64,000 nt of DNA from Minwuia thermotolerans (lineage in GTDB: Bacteria > Pseudomonadota > Alphaproteobacteria > Minwuiales > Minwuiaceae): assembly GCF_002924445.1 (NCBI RefSeq), contig NZ_PIGG01000015.1, forward strand, positions 124,001 to 188,000. Reading direction: 5' to 3'. The notes below the pieces were generated by a model, which saw only the letters and a list, made by a program, of their open reading frames with translations, did not search any database and was not told where the DNA came from. Both the position numbers and the translations under genes were made by a program. Numbering within the stretch: the stretch's first letter is position 1; every line of letters begins with the position of its first letter. Of this stretch, positions 36,135 through 46,683 are shown one piece after another.

Positions 36135-37394
36135 ATGGAAGTCCTGATTCTCGTCGGCATCGTCCTGCTGCTGCTCTCGCTGCGGCAGAGCGTGATCCTG
36201 ATCCTGTTCGTCGCCGCGTCCTATGTCCATTTCGTCTGGGGCGACGGGGAACTCACCTATCTGATCGAGGACCTGTGGACCAGCGTGAACCGGGAGGTGC
36301 TGCTGGCCATCCCGATGTTCGTGCTGGCCGGCAACATCATGACCCGCGGCTCCATCGCCGAGCGGCTGATCGCCATCATGCGGGCGCTGACCCAGTGGCT
36401 GCCCGGGGGCCTGGCGGTCTGCACCATCCTCTCCTGCGCGGTGTTCGCGGCGCTGTCGGGCTCCTCGCCGGTGACCCTGCTGGCCGTGGGCTCGATCATG
36501 TATCCGGCCCTGATCGCGCAGGGCTATCCGAAGAAGTTCTCGCTGGGCGCACTGGCCTCGGCCGGCACGCTGGGCATCGTCATCCCGCCGTCGATCCCGC
36601 TGATCCTCTATGGTATCGTCACCGAGAAATCGATCGTCGACCTGTTTCTGGCCGGCATCGTGCCGGGCCTGCTGCTGACGGTCGTGCTGACGGCCTACTC
36701 GCTGTTCCACAACCGGCGGATCGAGTCCCAGCCCTTCGAGGCGGGACAGCTTGCGCAGGCGCTGAAGAACGGCGTCTTCGCGCTGATGACGCCGGTGATC
36801 CTGCTGGGCGGCATCTATTCCGGATTCTTCTCGGCCACCGAGGCAGCGGCAGTCGCGGTGGGCTACGCCGTCCTTGTCGAGGTCTTCGTGCACCGGGAAC
36901 TGCGCGCGCGCGACTTCTACGGCATCGCAGTCGAGACATCGCGGTTGCTCGGCACGCTGTTGCCCATCGTCGCCATCGCGCTGTCGATCAATCTGCTGCT
37001 CACCGCCGAGCGCATCCCGCAGGAGCTGGCAGTGTGGATGACCGGGTTCGTCGACAGTCAGTTCACCTTCCTGGTGCTCCTGAACATCTTCCTGCTGATC
37101 GTCGGCTGCCTGGTGGACATCGGCGCGGCCATCCTGATCCTGGCGCCGATCCTGCTGCCCATCGCCCAGGCCTATGGCGTGGACCCCATCCACTTCGGCA
37201 TCATCATGGTGGTCAACCTGGAGATCGGCTACATCACCCCGCCGATCGGCCTCAACCTCATCGTCGCCATGACCGCGTTCAAGGAGGATTTCCTGCTGAT
37301 CTGCCGTTCGGTGCTGCCGTTCATCGGGCTGATGCTGTTCGTGCTGATCCTGGTGACCTGGATCCCCGGACTCTCGCTCTGGCTGGTGCGCTGA
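36135..37394 (+). CDS. dctM: TRAP transporter large permease (DctM family)
   Basis: 419 residues, about 12 membrane helices; the ion-coupled channel of the TRAP system. Recognisable segments are IPMFVLAGNIMTRG, FAALSGSSPVTLLAVGSIMYPAL, the GIVIPPSIPLILYGIV re-entrant motif and PIGLNLIVAM near the end. Completes a dctPQM operon. It converges on smpB with only six bases between the stop codons. Confidence 0.92.
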   Translation: MEVLILVGIVLLLLSLRQSVILILFVAASYVHFVWGDGELTYLIEDLWTSVNREVLLAIPMFVLAGNIMTRGSIAERLIAIMRALTQWLPGGLAVCTILSCAVFAALSGSSPVTLLAVGSIMYPALIAQGYPKKFSLGALASAGTLGIVIPPSIPLILYGIVTEKSIVDLFLAGIVPGLLLTVVLTAYSLFHNRRIESQPFEAGQLAQALKNGVFALMTPVILLGGIYSGFFSATEAAAVAVGYAVLVEVFVHRELRARDFYGIAVETSRLLGTLLPIVAIALSINLLLTAERIPQELAVWMTGFVDSQFTFLVLLNIFLLIVGCLVDIGAAILILAPILLPIAQAYGVDPIHFGIIMVVNLEIGYITPPIGLNLIVAMTAFKEDFLLICRSVLPFIGLMLFVLILVTWIPGLSLWLVR

Positions 37395-37400
37395 GAAGAC

Positions 37401-37853
37401 TCAGCCTTTCGCCCGCAGCAGGCGCTGCTTCTGGCGCTGCCAGTCCTTGTCCTTCTGCGCCTGGCGTTTGTCGTGCTGCTTCTTGCCCCTGGCCACGCCG
37501 AGCAGCAGCTTGGCGATGCCCCGGTCGTTGAAGTAGAGCTTCAGCGGCACCAGGGTCATGCCCTCCTTCTGGCGCGCCCCGATCAGCCGGCCGATCTCGC
37601 GGCTGCGCATCAGCAGCTTGCGCGGCCGCCGCGGCTCGTGGTTGTTGCGGTTGCCCTGCTTGTATTCGGGGATGTGGGCGTTGATCAGCCACAGCTCGCC
37701 GCCTTCGGGCGAGGCGTAGCTCTCGGCGATGTTGGCGCGCCCGGCGCGCAGCGATTTCACCTCGGTACCGGTCAGCACCAGCCCCGCCTCCATCGTGTCC
37801 TCGATGAAGTAGTTGTGGCGCGCCTTCCTGTTTTCCGCGACGACCCGTCCCAC
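37401..37853 (-). CDS. smpB: SsrA-binding protein SmpB
   Basis: Partner of tmRNA in rescue of stalled ribosomes. 150 residues with [21 protein letters not shown] (about 9-29), [16 protein letters not shown]-like [12 protein letters not shown], and the basic C-terminal tail [19 protein letters not shown] that enters the mRNA channel. Seven bases after dapA on the same strand, a common alphaproteobacterial pairing. The ssrA gene itself is not in the window. Confidence 0.95.
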   Translation of the reverse strand: MGRVVAENRKARHNYFIEDTMEAGLVLTGTEVKSLRAGRANIAESYASPEGGELWLINAHIPEYKQGNRNNHEPRRPRKLLMRSREIGRLIGARQKEGMTLVPLKLYFNDRGIAKLLLGVARGKKQHDKRQAQKDKDWQRQKQRLLRAKG

Positions 37854-37859
37854 GATGAT

Positions 37860-38738
37860 CTAGTTCAGCAGGCCCGCATGGCGCAGCGCGCCGTCGACCT
37901 CCGCCTTGGTCTCGTCGGTGATGGGCGCCAGCGGCAGCCGCGTGTGGGGTGAGAGATCGGTCATGATGCGGGAGACGGCATACTTCACCGGGCCCGGGCT
38001 GGGCTCCAGGAACAGGGCGTTGTGCAGCGGCATCAGCCGGTCCTGATAGGCCAGCGCCGTGGCGTAGTCGCCGGCCATGCAGGCGGCCTGGAACTCGGCG
38101 CAGAGCTTGGGCGCGACATTGGCGGTGACCGAGATGCAGCCATGGCCGCCATGCGCCATCAGCGCCAGCGCCGTGCCGTCCTCGCCGGAGAGCTGGATGA
38201 AGTCCGGCCCGCAGGCCTGGCGCTGCAGGGAGACGCGCTCCAGCTTCGCCGTCGCATCCTTGACGCCGATGATGTTCTCCAGCTTCGCCAGCCGCGCCAT
38301 CGTCTCCACGGACATGTCGACCACCGAGCGCGGCGGGATGTTGTAGATGATGATGGGAACACCGATCTCGTTGAGCGCCTCGAAATGGCGGTAGAGGCCT
38401 TCCTGGTTCGGCTTGTTGTAATAGGGCGTGACCACCAGGCAGGCGTCGGCGCCCGCTTCCTTCGCGTGGCGGGTGAGGCCGATCGCCTCCCGGGTGTTGT
38501 TCGACCCGGTGCCGGCGATCACCGGCACGCGGCCTCCGGCGACCTCGATGCAGAGCTCCACCACCCGGCGATGCTCGTCATGCGACAGCGTCGGCGATTC
38601 GCCGGTCGTGCCCATGGGCACAAGGCCGGTGCTGCCTTCGGCGATCTGCCACTCGACGAATTTGCGGAAGCCGGCCTCGTCCACGGCGCCGTTCTGGAAC
38701 GGCGTGATCAGCGCGGGGATCGATCCCTTGATATCCAT
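37860..38738 (-). CDS. dapA: 4-hydroxy-tetrahydrodipicolinate synthase
   Basis: Condenses pyruvate with aspartate semialdehyde for lysine and diaminopimelate. 292 residues: [10 protein letters not shown] (about 42-51), YNIPPRS (catalytic Tyr near 133) and [11 protein letters not shown] (Schiff-base Lys near 161). The open frame runs on upstream for more than 600 codons but only as antisense to the lytic transglycosylase; the family start [14 protein letters not shown] fixes the ATG at 38738. Followed by smpB. Confidence 0.95.
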   Translation of the reverse strand: MDIKGSIPALITPFQNGAVDEAGFRKFVEWQIAEGSTGLVPMGTTGESPTLSHDEHRRVVELCIEVAGGRVPVIAGTGSNNTREAIGLTRHAKEAGADACLVVTPYYNKPNQEGLYRHFEALNEIGVPIIIYNIPPRSVVDMSVETMARLAKLENIIGVKDATAKLERVSLQRQACGPDFIQLSGEDGTALALMAHGGHGCISVTANVAPKLCAEFQAACMAGDYATALAYQDRLMPLHNALFLEPSPGPVKYAVSRIMTDLSPHTRLPLAPITDETKAEVDGALRHAGLLN

Positions 38739-38895
38739 CTCACTGTCTCCGTCGATTAAGGCCGGGGGCCGGAACGACCGCTTATAGCGACGCCGCCCGA
38801 GGCCGGGCAAGCGGCGAGTTGTGGCGGCGGCCGCAACGGCCCTGCGAAATCCGGCTTGACGTCCCCATATGGTCGGGCAGGCTCGACCCAGCAAC

Positions 38896-38900
38896 GGAGG
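38896..38900 (+). promoter_or_regulatory. ribosome binding site GGAGG deciding a TTG start
   Basis: GGAGG is followed by six bases and the TTG at 38907. The translation from there starts directly with a signal peptide, which supports it over the ATG at 38856. Confidence 0.6.
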
Positions 38901-38906
38901 CCCTGT

Positions 38907-40958
38907 TTGCGACCCTCCCCGATTCTTGCGATCGCCCTTGTCCTGTCGGCCATGACCGCCGCCGCCGCCACAGCCGCGCCCCTGCCCCCGGCCAACGAGG
39001 AACGGCGCGTGCAGAGCCGCGAGAGCGCCATGCTCTCCGCTGGCGACCGCCAGGCCTACCGCCGCGCTTTCGACGCGGCGCGCGAGCGCGATTGGGATGC
39101 GCTCGACCGCATTCTCGGCGGCATCCGCGACGACCGTCTGTTTCCGGTGCTGCAATGGCTGCGCATCCGCCGCGAGGGCGTGGAGGACCGCGACGCGATC
39201 CGGGCCTTCCTGGAGGCCCATCCCGAGTTTCCCAGCCTGGATGCAGTCCGCGTCGAGCTGGAGCGGCTGGTGGCGCGGGAGGCGGGCGTCAGCGAGGCGC
39301 TGGCCCATTTCGCACACCACCCGCCGCAGACCGGCGAGGGCGCGGTGCGCCACGCTCTGCTGCTCGACCGGGCCGGCGAGCGCCAGCTGGCGCTCCGCAT
39401 CGCCCGGGAAGCCTGGCGCGGCCACGATCTGGAAAAGCCGCTGGAAGCGGATCTTCTCGCCGCCTTCGGCGATGCCTTCACCACCGAGGACCACTGGAAG
39501 CGCCTCGACCGGCTGGTCTGGAACGGGCAGAGCAGCGCGGCGGGGCGGATGGAGCCGCTGGTGCCCAAGGACGACTGGCTGCTGGCCGACGCGCGCCTGA
39601 GCCTGCGCTTCGCCCGCAGCCGCGCCGAAGCGGCCTATGACCGCGTGCCGCAGTCGCTGAGGGACGATCCGGGGCTGGTCTATGAGCGGGTGCGCTATCT
39701 GCGCCGCCAGGGCCGCAACGGCGAAGCCCAGGACATCCTGTCGACAGCCGGACCGATGCCGGGAATCGACAGCCGCTGGTGGGTGGAGCGGCGCATCCAG
39801 GTCCGCAATCTGATCCAGGACCGCGATTTCGAGCGCGCCTACCGCATCGCCAGCGATCACGGCATCGACGAGGGCATAAACTTCGCCCGCCTGGAGTTCG
39901 AGGCCGGCTGGCTGGCGCTGCGTTTCGTGGGCCGGCCGGAGGCGGCGCTGGCCCATTTCCGCGCCCTCTACGAAGGCGTCGGCACGCCGATCAGCCGCGC
40001 CCGGGGCGCCTACTGGACGGCGATGGCCCATCACGAGCTGGGCAACGCGCGGGAGGCGCAGGAGTTCCTGGAGCTGGCGGCGATCCATCCCAATACCTAT
40101 TACGGCCAGCTCGCCGCGCTGCGCCTGGGCCGGGCGGATCTGGCGCTGCCGCCGCCGGAGCCGGTCGCGGAAGCGCGCACGCGCGCCTTCGCCGAACGTC
40201 CGCTGGCGGTCATGTCCCGTCTGCTGATGGAGGTGGAGCAGAACGCCCTGGCCCGGACCCTGCTGTCGCACGCCGTGGAGACCGCCGAAACGCCGAAGGA
40301 CTACGCCGCCGCCGCGCGCTTCGCCGACGATACCGGCATGACCGACATGCAGGTCCTGCTCGGAAAGATCGGCCTCGCCGCGGGCGCCGACGTGATGCAG
40401 ACGGCCTATCCGGTGCACGCGGCCCTGCGCGACAACCGCTTCGTCGATCCCGCCCTGGCCCACGCCATCGCCCGCCAGGAAAGCACCTTCAATGTCGAGG
40501 CCGTGAGTCCCGTCGGCGCGCGCGGGCTGATGCAGCTCATGCCCGACACCGCGCGCGAGAAGGCCGGCGATATCGCGCTCGCCTACACGCCCGCCCGGCT
40601 GACCCGCGACGCGGCCTACAACGTCGCCCTCGGCAGCAGCTATCTGAGGGAGCTGATCGACCGGTTCGACGGCTATCTGCCCATGGCCATCGCCGCCTAC
40701 AACGCCGGGCCCAGCCGGGTGAATCAGTGGATCGAGGAGAACGGCGATCCCCGCAGCGGCGCGGTTCATCCCGTCGACTGGGTGGAGATGATTCCGTTCT
40801 ACGAGACCCGCAACTACGTGCAGCGGGTGCTGGAGGGGCTGCAGGTCTACAGGGTGCGCCTCGCCCGGGGCCGATCGGCCCCGAACCGCCTCGACGAGGA
40901 TCTCGGCCTCAGACCGGCGGCTGTCTGTCTCGCGGCTTCAGCCCGCGGCGCCTGCTGA
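38907..40958 (+). CDS. slt: soluble lytic murein transglycosylase (Slt70-like)
   Basis: Periplasmic enzyme cleaving peptidoglycan to 1,6-anhydro-muropeptides. 683 residues: signal peptide (TTG start, [23 protein letters not shown]), a long alpha-superhelical U/L region (about 40-500) and a C-terminal SLT domain with catalytic Glu525 in [18 protein letters not shown], and [16 protein letters not shown]. The products feed the AmgK/MurU recycling route encoded at 61.7-63.4 kb. Its last 21 bases overlap the end of the convergent histidine kinase gene. Confidence 0.92.
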   Translation: MRPSPILAIALVLSAMTAAAATAAPLPPANEERRVQSRESAMLSAGDRQAYRRAFDAARERDWDALDRILGGIRDDRLFPVLQWLRIRREGVEDRDAIRAFLEAHPEFPSLDAVRVELERLVAREAGVSEALAHFAHHPPQTGEGAVRHALLLDRAGERQLALRIAREAWRGHDLEKPLEADLLAAFGDAFTTEDHWKRLDRLVWNGQSSAAGRMEPLVPKDDWLLADARLSLRFARSRAEAAYDRVPQSLRDDPGLVYERVRYLRRQGRNGEAQDILSTAGPMPGIDSRWWVERRIQVRNLIQDRDFERAYRIASDHGIDEGINFARLEFEAGWLALRFVGRPEAALAHFRALYEGVGTPISRARGAYWTAMAHHELGNAREAQEFLELAAIHPNTYYGQLAALRLGRADLALPPPEPVAEARTRAFAERPLAVMSRLLMEVEQNALARTLLSHAVETAETPKDYAAAARFADDTGMTDMQVLLGKIGLAAGADVMQTAYPVHAALRDNRFVDPALAHAIARQESTFNVEAVSPVGARGLMQLMPDTAREKAGDIALAYTPARLTRDAAYNVALGSSYLRELIDRFDGYLPMAIAAYNAGPSRVNQWIEENGDPRSGAVHPVDWVEMIPFYETRNYVQRVLEGLQVYRVRLARGRSAPNRLDEDLGLRPAAVCLAASARGAC

Positions 40959-42872
40959 CAGCCGCGCCGCCGGTTCGGTCTCGGTGCGGAGCACCAGGTG
41001 GCCGGGGAAGAAGAGGCGCACCGTGGCGCCCGCGCCGCGGCGGCTCTCGATCTCGATCCGGCCGCCGTGCATGCGCATCAGGCTGTCGGCGATGCTGAGC
41101 CCCAGCCCCGTGCCGCCGCCCTGGGACTGGTACTGGTTGCGCGCCTGATGGAAGGGCTGGAGGATTTCCCGCAGCTGGTCCGGCGAGATGCCGATGCCCT
41201 GATCGGCGACCTCGACCAGGTATTCGCCGTCGGCGTCGCGGGCGCGCACCTCGATGACGCCGCCCGGATGGGAGAACTTGACGGCGTTCGACAGCAGGTT
41301 GAGCAGGATCTGGCGGATGGCCTGGGCGTCGGCGTTGAGCCGGACGTCGGGCTCCAGCCGCTGACGCAGCTCCAGGTCCTTGTCCTCCATCTGGAACTCG
41401 ATCATGGGCGTGACCGCGGCCACGGCCTCGCCGAGAGCCAGCGGCGCCAGCTCCAGTTCGCGCTTGCCGGCCTCGATCTTGGAGAAGTCCAGAACGTCGT
41501 TGATCACCGCCAGCAGGTGCTTGCCGCTGGTGTTGATGTAGCCGGCGTATTCCTCGTTCTTGCCGGGATCGAACTTGAAGATCGTGATCATCTCCGAGAA
41601 GCCGATGATGGCGTTCAGCGGCGTGCGCAGTTCGTGGCTCATGTTGGCCAGGAACATCGACTTGGCGCGGTTGGCGGTCTCGGCCTCCTCGGCCAGCACC
41701 TCGGCCTTCTCCTTGGCCTCGGTCAGGCGCTGCTCGCGCTCGGTGACCGCGCCGACCATGTAGTCGAAGGCGCGCCCCATGTCGGCGATCTCGTCGCGGC
41801 CGTCGACGGGGATCGGCGCGCGCTCGCCCTCGACCCAGGCGAACATGGACGACTTCAGGTTCGACAGGCGCGCCAGCACGTCGTTGCGCACGAAGAACAG
41901 CAGACCGCCGATCAGCAGCACGCTCAGCACCAGCGCGACCGTCAGGATCGCGGTGCTCTCGCGCTCCAGCTGCACGATGCTGGCATTGCGCCGCTCGGTG
42001 TCGTCGCGGATGTGGAAGAAAAGGTCGGACACGGCGCTGTTGAGCCGGTTGGACAGCAGCTTGTTGTTGGCCAGCAGGCCCTCCTGGCGGCGCTCCAGGA
42101 TCACCAGCTCGCGCTGCAGACCGAAGGAGACGCGCGTCGCCTCGATCAGCCGGACGAAGGCCTCGTGGACCGACGCCACCTCGTCGGGTACGGGCGCCAC
42201 GGAGGCGAAGTTGTCCATCCGCTCGGTGGCGATGCCGACATGGCGTTCGAACTCGTCCTCCAGCCGGCCGATCCGGACCGAGCTATCCGCCGCCGGCAGG
42301 GCCAGCTGCGCGCCCAGCGCCCAGTCGACCTCGGTCAGCCAGCCGAAGGGTACGGCCAGGCGGCGCTCGCGCCCGGCGCTCTCCAGATCCTGGACCCGGG
42401 CGCGCAGCCGCAGCGCCCCGCGGGTATGCTCGGCGATGCTGTTCTCGATGACGATGCGCCGGGCGACGGAATCATTGAGCCGCTGCAGGTTTTCGATCAT
42501 GTCGGTGCGGCGGGATTCGACGGCCCTCACCAGTTCCCGGTCGGCGGGCGAGCCGACGCCGACGCGGCGCTCGAAGGTCGACAGCGCCGCTTCGAGCGAA
42601 CCCAGGTGATCGGCCAGGCGGTGGTTGATGGCCTGGCGGACGAATTCCGAATCGACGCGCGCCAGCGACGGTGCGGTGGACGAGATGGCGCTGGTGATCG
42701 ACCCGAGGCGGGAGGCGGCGATGAGCTTCGGCATCGCTTCGCGCGCCACCGCTTCGTAGGAGCCCTGCATGCGGTCGAAGGTGAACAGCGCCGTGACGAT
42801 CGCGCCGATCACCACCAGCGCGATGACGGCCAGCGCGGCGGAGAACTTGGTCGCGACGGAGCGCCCCCTCAT
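40938..42872 (-). CDS. membrane sensor histidine kinase
   Basis: 644 residues. First membrane helix about 11-30, a large periplasmic helical sensor (about 35-310), second helix about 312-332, a HAMP-like stretch ([17 protein letters not shown]), coiled coil, HisKA with phospho-acceptor His413 in [15 protein letters not shown], and HATPase_c with [14 protein letters not shown] (N box), DQGIGIS (G1) and [13 protein letters not shown] (G2). No receiver domain and no response regulator next to it. The gene for a periplasmic amino-acid-type binding protein lies 24 bases upstream on the same strand, suggesting that protein is its sensory partner. Confidence 0.9.
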   Translation of the reverse strand: MRGRSVATKFSAALAVIALVVIGAIVTALFTFDRMQGSYEAVAREAMPKLIAASRLGSITSAISSTAPSLARVDSEFVRQAINHRLADHLGSLEAALSTFERRVGVGSPADRELVRAVESRRTDMIENLQRLNDSVARRIVIENSIAEHTRGALRLRARVQDLESAGRERRLAVPFGWLTEVDWALGAQLALPAADSSVRIGRLEDEFERHVGIATERMDNFASVAPVPDEVASVHEAFVRLIEATRVSFGLQRELVILERRQEGLLANNKLLSNRLNSAVSDLFFHIRDDTERRNASIVQLERESTAILTVALVLSVLLIGGLLFFVRNDVLARLSNLKSSMFAWVEGERAPIPVDGRDEIADMGRAFDYMVGAVTEREQRLTEAKEKAEVLAEEAETANRAKSMFLANMSHELRTPLNAIIGFSEMITIFKFDPGKNEEYAGYINTSGKHLLAVINDVLDFSKIEAGKRELELAPLALGEAVAAVTPMIEFQMEDKDLELRQRLEPDVRLNADAQAIRQILLNLLSNAVKFSHPGGVIEVRARDADGEYLVEVADQGIGISPDQLREILQPFHQARNQYQSQGGGTGLGLSIADSLMRMHGGRIEIESRRGAGATVRLFFPGHLVLRTETEPAARLSAGAAG

Positions 42873-42896
42873 CGTCCCGGACTCCGGGAATCGGGC

Positions 42897-43949
42897 CTAT
42901 CTGACCGGCGGTGCGTAATGCAGCCCTCCCTCGGTCCACAGCGCGTTCAGCCCGCGGTCCATCTTCAGCGGCGAATTCGCGCCGACGTGACGGTCGAAGA
43001 TCTCGCCGTAATTGCCCACGGCGCGGATCGCCCGCACGGCCCAGTCGTCGTCGACACCCATGCCGGCGCCGATGGCGCCGTCGACGCCCAGCAGGCGGCG
43101 CACCTCCGGGTCGTCCGACTGCCGCATGGCCTCGACATTGGCCGCGGTCACGCCCATCTCCTCGGCGGCGATGGTGGCCAGCACGGTCCAGCGCACCAGG
43201 TCGAACCATTCCTGGTCGCCCCTGCGCACCGCCGGCCCCAGCGGCTCCTTGGAGACGATCTCGGGGAACAGGACGAAGTTGCCGGGGTCGCTGGCGCGGT
43301 TGCGGAGCTGGGAGATCAGCACCACGCGGTCATAGGTGATGATCTCGCACTCGCGGGCGAAGAAGCTCTCATAGGTGCCGTCGATGGACTGGAACTCGAT
43401 GATCTTGAGGCCGGGGTAGTAGGTGCGGACCAGTTCGTTGACGTTCTTCAGGGTGGTGGTGCCGCCGCTGACGCAGACATTGGCCTGCTCGACCTCGGCC
43501 AGGTTGCGGGCGCCCAGGGAGCGGTGGGCCAGGAAGCTCTGGCCGTCATAGTAGATCGTTCCGGTGAAGCTGATTCCCAGCGCGGTGTCGCGGGTGATCG
43601 TCCAGGTGGTGTTGGCCATCAGCACATCGAAGCCGTCGGCGGCCAGGGCCTCGAAGCGGATGACATCGTTGACTTCGTAGAATTCGACGGCCTCCGGGTC
43701 GTCCAGCGCTGCCGCGGCGATGGCGCGGCAGCAGTCGATGAACATGCCCTGCCAGCGGCCGTTCTCGTCGATCGCCGAGAGGCCCTGACCGCTGCGGGTG
43801 ACGCCGCAGCGCACCACTCCGTCGGCCTTGACGCGGTCCAGCACCGCGCCGGCGCGGACCCCGGAACCGGGCGCGGCGGCCATGACGAGGCAGCCGGCGA
43901 GCGCGAGCGCACCGGCGAGGCGGGCGATGGCGGAGGGTGCGGAAATCAT
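42897..43949 (-). CDS. periplasmic binding protein, AapJ/BztA-like (family 3), paired with a histidine kinase
   Basis: 350 residues. The ATG at 43949 has GGAGCG upstream and opens a signal peptide (IARLAGALALAGCLVMAAAPGSGVRAG); an ATG seven codons earlier is possible. The mature part fits the general L-amino-acid binding protein type: VRCGVTRSGQGLSAIDENGRWQGMFID, LMANTTWTITRD, DGQSFLAHR, and the late GLHYAPPVR. No ABC permease or ATPase genes accompany it. Being in one unit with a histidine kinase it more likely senses than imports; that is inference. Confidence 0.85.
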   Translation of the reverse strand: MISAPSAIARLAGALALAGCLVMAAAPGSGVRAGAVLDRVKADGVVRCGVTRSGQGLSAIDENGRWQGMFIDCCRAIAAAALDDPEAVEFYEVNDVIRFEALAADGFDVLMANTTWTITRDTALGISFTGTIYYDGQSFLAHRSLGARNLAEVEQANVCVSGGTTTLKNVNELVRTYYPGLKIIEFQSIDGTYESFFARECEIITYDRVVLISQLRNRASDPGNFVLFPEIVSKEPLGPAVRRGDQEWFDLVRWTVLATIAAEEMGVTAANVEAMRQSDDPEVRRLLGVDGAIGAGMGVDDDWAVRAIRAVGNYGEIFDRHVGANSPLKMDRGLNALWTEGGLHYAPPVR

Positions 43950-44121
43950 TCGGGGCGCTCCGGTGGCCATTGTCTGAACGCGTTAACCATCATGCTATCG
44001 TCCCTATCCTTGCCGAAAGGTAAACGATGCCGGCGCTTCAGGTTGACGGCGGCGGAATAGGCGTCACCTTTGGCGCCGCCCGGCGCAGTGTCCGGGCGCC
44101 GGAGAGGGGAGGGAGCCCGCC

Positions 44122-45114
44122 ATGACGGTTTCGGTCGACGACATCCGCGCGGCGGCCGCGCGGCTGCGGGGCAGGGCCATCCGCCCGCCGCTGCTGGAAT
44201 CGGCGCGCCTCAACGACCGCCTGGGCGGGCGGCTGCTGGTGAAGCCCGAATGCCTGCAGCGCACGGGTTCGTTCAAGTTCCGCGGCGCCTACAACACGCT
44301 GAGCGCCATGGATCCGGCGGTGCGGGCCAGAGGCGTCATCGCCTATTCGTCGGGCAACCACGCCCAGGGCGTGGCGCTCTCGGCGAAGCTATTCGGCGCG
44401 CCGGCCACCATCATCATGCCCCATGACGCGCCGGAGCTGAAAAAGCGCAACACCGCCGAATACGGCGCGGAGGTGGTGCTCTACGACCGTTATTCGGAGA
44501 ACCGGGAGGCGCTGGGCGAACGGCTGATGGCCGATCGCGGCCTGACCCTGGTCAAGCCCTACGACCAGGAGAGCGTGATCGCCGGCCAGGGTACGGTGGG
44601 TCTGGAGATTGCGGAGCAATGCGCCGAGGCGGGCGTCACGCCGGACTTCGCGCTCTGCCCGGCCGGCGGCGGGGGGCTGATCGGCGGGGTCTCCCTGGCG
44701 CTGAAGGACGCTTTCCCGCAGATCGCCGTGCACCCGGCGGAGCCGGCGGATTTCGACGACTGGGGCCGCTCGCTGGCGGGCGGCGTCCGGGTTGCGGTAG
44801 ACCCGTCGGCGCGCAGCATATGCGACGCCATCCTGACGCCGACGCCGGGCGAGATCACCTTCGAGATCGGCCGGCGCACCCTCTCGGCGGGGGTCGGGGT
44901 CAGCGACGAGGAGGCGCTGGCGGCCATGCGCGACGCCTTCCTGGAGCTGAAGATCGTGGCCGAACCCGGCGGCGTGGTGGCGCTGGCGGCGCTGCTGTCC
45001 GGACGGGTGGAACTGTCCGGCCGCACCGCCGTCGTCGTGGTCTCCGGCGGCAATGTCGACCCGGCGCTGTTCCGCCGCGCCCTCGACATGACGGAGATGC
45101 CGTCGGCCGCGTGA
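44122..45114 (+). CDS. threonine/serine ammonia-lyase-like PLP enzyme (fold type II)
   Basis: 330 residues, no ACT regulatory domain. PLP Lys in RTGSFKFRGAYN (about 47-58), SSGNHAQGVAL, phosphate loop CPAGGGGLIGG (about 178-188). Such short enzymes include catabolic threonine dehydratase, serine racemase and threo-3-hydroxyaspartate ammonia-lyase; sequence alone does not decide. GGGAGGGAG precedes the ATG. The 172-base gap before it, shared with the divergent binding-protein gene, must contain both promoters but shows no clear consensus. A second fold-type II enzyme follows 57 bases downstream. Confidence 0.85.
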   Translation: MTVSVDDIRAAAARLRGRAIRPPLLESARLNDRLGGRLLVKPECLQRTGSFKFRGAYNTLSAMDPAVRARGVIAYSSGNHAQGVALSAKLFGAPATIIMPHDAPELKKRNTAEYGAEVVLYDRYSENREALGERLMADRGLTLVKPYDQESVIAGQGTVGLEIAEQCAEAGVTPDFALCPAGGGGLIGGVSLALKDAFPQIAVHPAEPADFDDWGRSLAGGVRVAVDPSARSICDAILTPTPGEITFEIGRRTLSAGVGVSDEEALAAMRDAFLELKIVAEPGGVVALAALLSGRVELSGRTAVVVVSGGNVDPALFRRALDMTEMPSAA

Positions 45115-45171
45115 CGCGGCACGGCGCGTGCGCTAGGCTTTCCGGCGGGGAAGAGACCGGGGAGACGCGCC

Positions 45172-46557
45172 ATGACCGCCTGTTCGTCCGTGCTGGATCT
45201 GATCGGCAACACGCCGCTGGTCGAACTGAGAAATCTCGACGCCGGCCCCTGCCGGCTGTTCGCCAAGCTGGAAAGCCAGAATCCCGGCGGTTCGGTGAAG
45301 GACCGCATCGGCCTGTCGATGATCGAGGCCGCCGAGCGCGACGGCCGGCTGAAGCCGGGCGGCACGCTGATCGAGGCCACGGCGGGCAATACCGGGCTCG
45401 GCCTGGCGCTGGTCGCCGCCCTGAAGGGCTACCGCCTGATCCTGGTGATTCCCGACAAGATGAGCCTCGACAAGATCCAGCATCTCAAGGCCCTGGGGGT
45501 CGAGGTGCGGCTGACCCGCTCCGACGTCGGCAAGGGCCATCCGGAATACTACCAGGACATCGCCGAACGGCTGGAGCGCGAGATTCCCGGCGCCTTCTGG
45601 GTCGACCAGTTCTCCAACCCCGCCAACCCGGAGGCGCACTACCGCGGCACGGGCCCGGAGATCCTGGAGCAGATGGACGGCGACGTGGACGCGATCTTCT
45701 GCGGCGTCGGCTCCGGCGGCACCATCACCGGCATCGGCCGTTTCATGAAGGAGAACTCGCCGAAGACGGAGATGATCGTGGCCGATCCGGAGGGCTCCAT
45801 CGTCGCCGAGGCGGCGAATACCGGAAATATCTCGACCGAGGTCGGCTCCTGGCTGATCGAGGGGATCGGCGAGGACTTCATCCCGCCGAACTGCGATCTC
45901 GCGGTGATCTCCCGCGGGATCACGGTCTCGGATGCGGATTCCTTCGCGGCCCTGGGCGACCTGATCACGAAGGAAGGCATTCTGGGCGGCTCGTCGACCG
46001 GCACGCTGCTGGCCGCGGCGCTCCGCTACTGCCGGGAGCAGAAGGAGCCGAAACGCGTCGTGACCCTGGTCTGCGACACGGGCAACAAGTATCTCTCCAA
46101 GGCCTTCAACCGCGCCTGGCTGGTCGATCAGGGACTGATCCGCCGCCGCCGCCACGGCGATCTGCGCGACATGATCATCCGCCGCGCCGACGAGGGCGAC
46201 GTGGTCACCATCAATCCTGGCGACACCCTGCTGACGGCCTATTCGCGCTTGCGCATGTTCGACGTCTCCCAGCTGCCCGTCATGGAGGGCGAGCGGATCA
46301 CCGGCATCATCGACGAGAGCGACCTGCTGCTGGCCGTGCAGGGCCATGAGGAGAACTTCAAGAAGCCGGTGAGCGAGTTCATGGTCACCCGGCTGGAGAC
46401 CATCCGCCCCGACGCCTCCGAGGCCGAGCTGATGCCGATCCTGCGCGCCGACAAGGTGGCGATCGTCGCCGACGAGGACACCTTCTATGGCCTCATCACC
46501 CGTGTCGACGTGATCAACCACATGCGCCAGGTCGCGGCCAACGCCGTCGAGGGCTGA
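45172..46557 (+). CDS. cbs: cystathionine beta-synthase-like enzyme with C-terminal CBS pair
   Basis: 461 residues. Catalytic part (about 1-325): NPGGSVKDRIGLSMIEAA with the PLP Lys, TAGNTGLGLALVA, phosphate loop GVGSGGTITGIG. C-terminal part (about 335-455): two CBS domains (VVTINPGDTLLTAYSRLRMFDVSQLPV, then TIRPDASEAELMPIL). This layout fits cystathionine beta-synthase of the transsulfuration route, where the CBS pair binds adenosyl ligands; O-acetylserine sulfhydrylase normally lacks the pair. ATG preceded by GGGGAGA. Confidence 0.88.
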   Translation: MTACSSVLDLIGNTPLVELRNLDAGPCRLFAKLESQNPGGSVKDRIGLSMIEAAERDGRLKPGGTLIEATAGNTGLGLALVAALKGYRLILVIPDKMSLDKIQHLKALGVEVRLTRSDVGKGHPEYYQDIAERLEREIPGAFWVDQFSNPANPEAHYRGTGPEILEQMDGDVDAIFCGVGSGGTITGIGRFMKENSPKTEMIVADPEGSIVAEAANTGNISTEVGSWLIEGIGEDFIPPNCDLAVISRGITVSDADSFAALGDLITKEGILGGSSTGTLLAAALRYCREQKEPKRVVTLVCDTGNKYLSKAFNRAWLVDQGLIRRRRHGDLRDMIIRRADEGDVVTINPGDTLLTAYSRLRMFDVSQLPVMEGERITGIIDESDLLLAVQGHEENFKKPVSEFMVTRLETIRPDASEAELMPILRADKVAIVADEDTFYGLITRVDVINHMRQVAANAVEG

Positions 46558-46683
46558 AGACCGGGCCGGGCCCGGGCCGCAGAGGGCCCCGCGACCCGTG
46601 AGGACATCCCTCCCCCTGGGATCAGGGGGAGGTCGGCGCGGCACGCGCCGGGAGGGGGTCGCCGGACCTTCGTTATTCTGACC

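Noticed and set aside
37401-38906. ssrA (tmRNA) gene near smpB
   Set aside because: Gaps around smpB and dapA are only 6-7 bases, and the 168-base dapA/slt gap shows no tRNA-like ends.
37860-40769. Very long minus-strand open frame (about 970 codons) continuing upstream of dapA
   Set aside because: The part beyond 38738 is antisense to the lytic transglycosylase, has no family match and is typical of a stop-poor GC-rich shadow frame. dapA clearly starts at 38738.
40998-44060. Plus-strand open frame of 1020 codons opposite the histidine kinase and binding-protein genes
   Set aside because: Composition dominated by His, Gln, Gly and Val, as antisense frames of GC-rich genes are; both genes beneath it have full family motifs.
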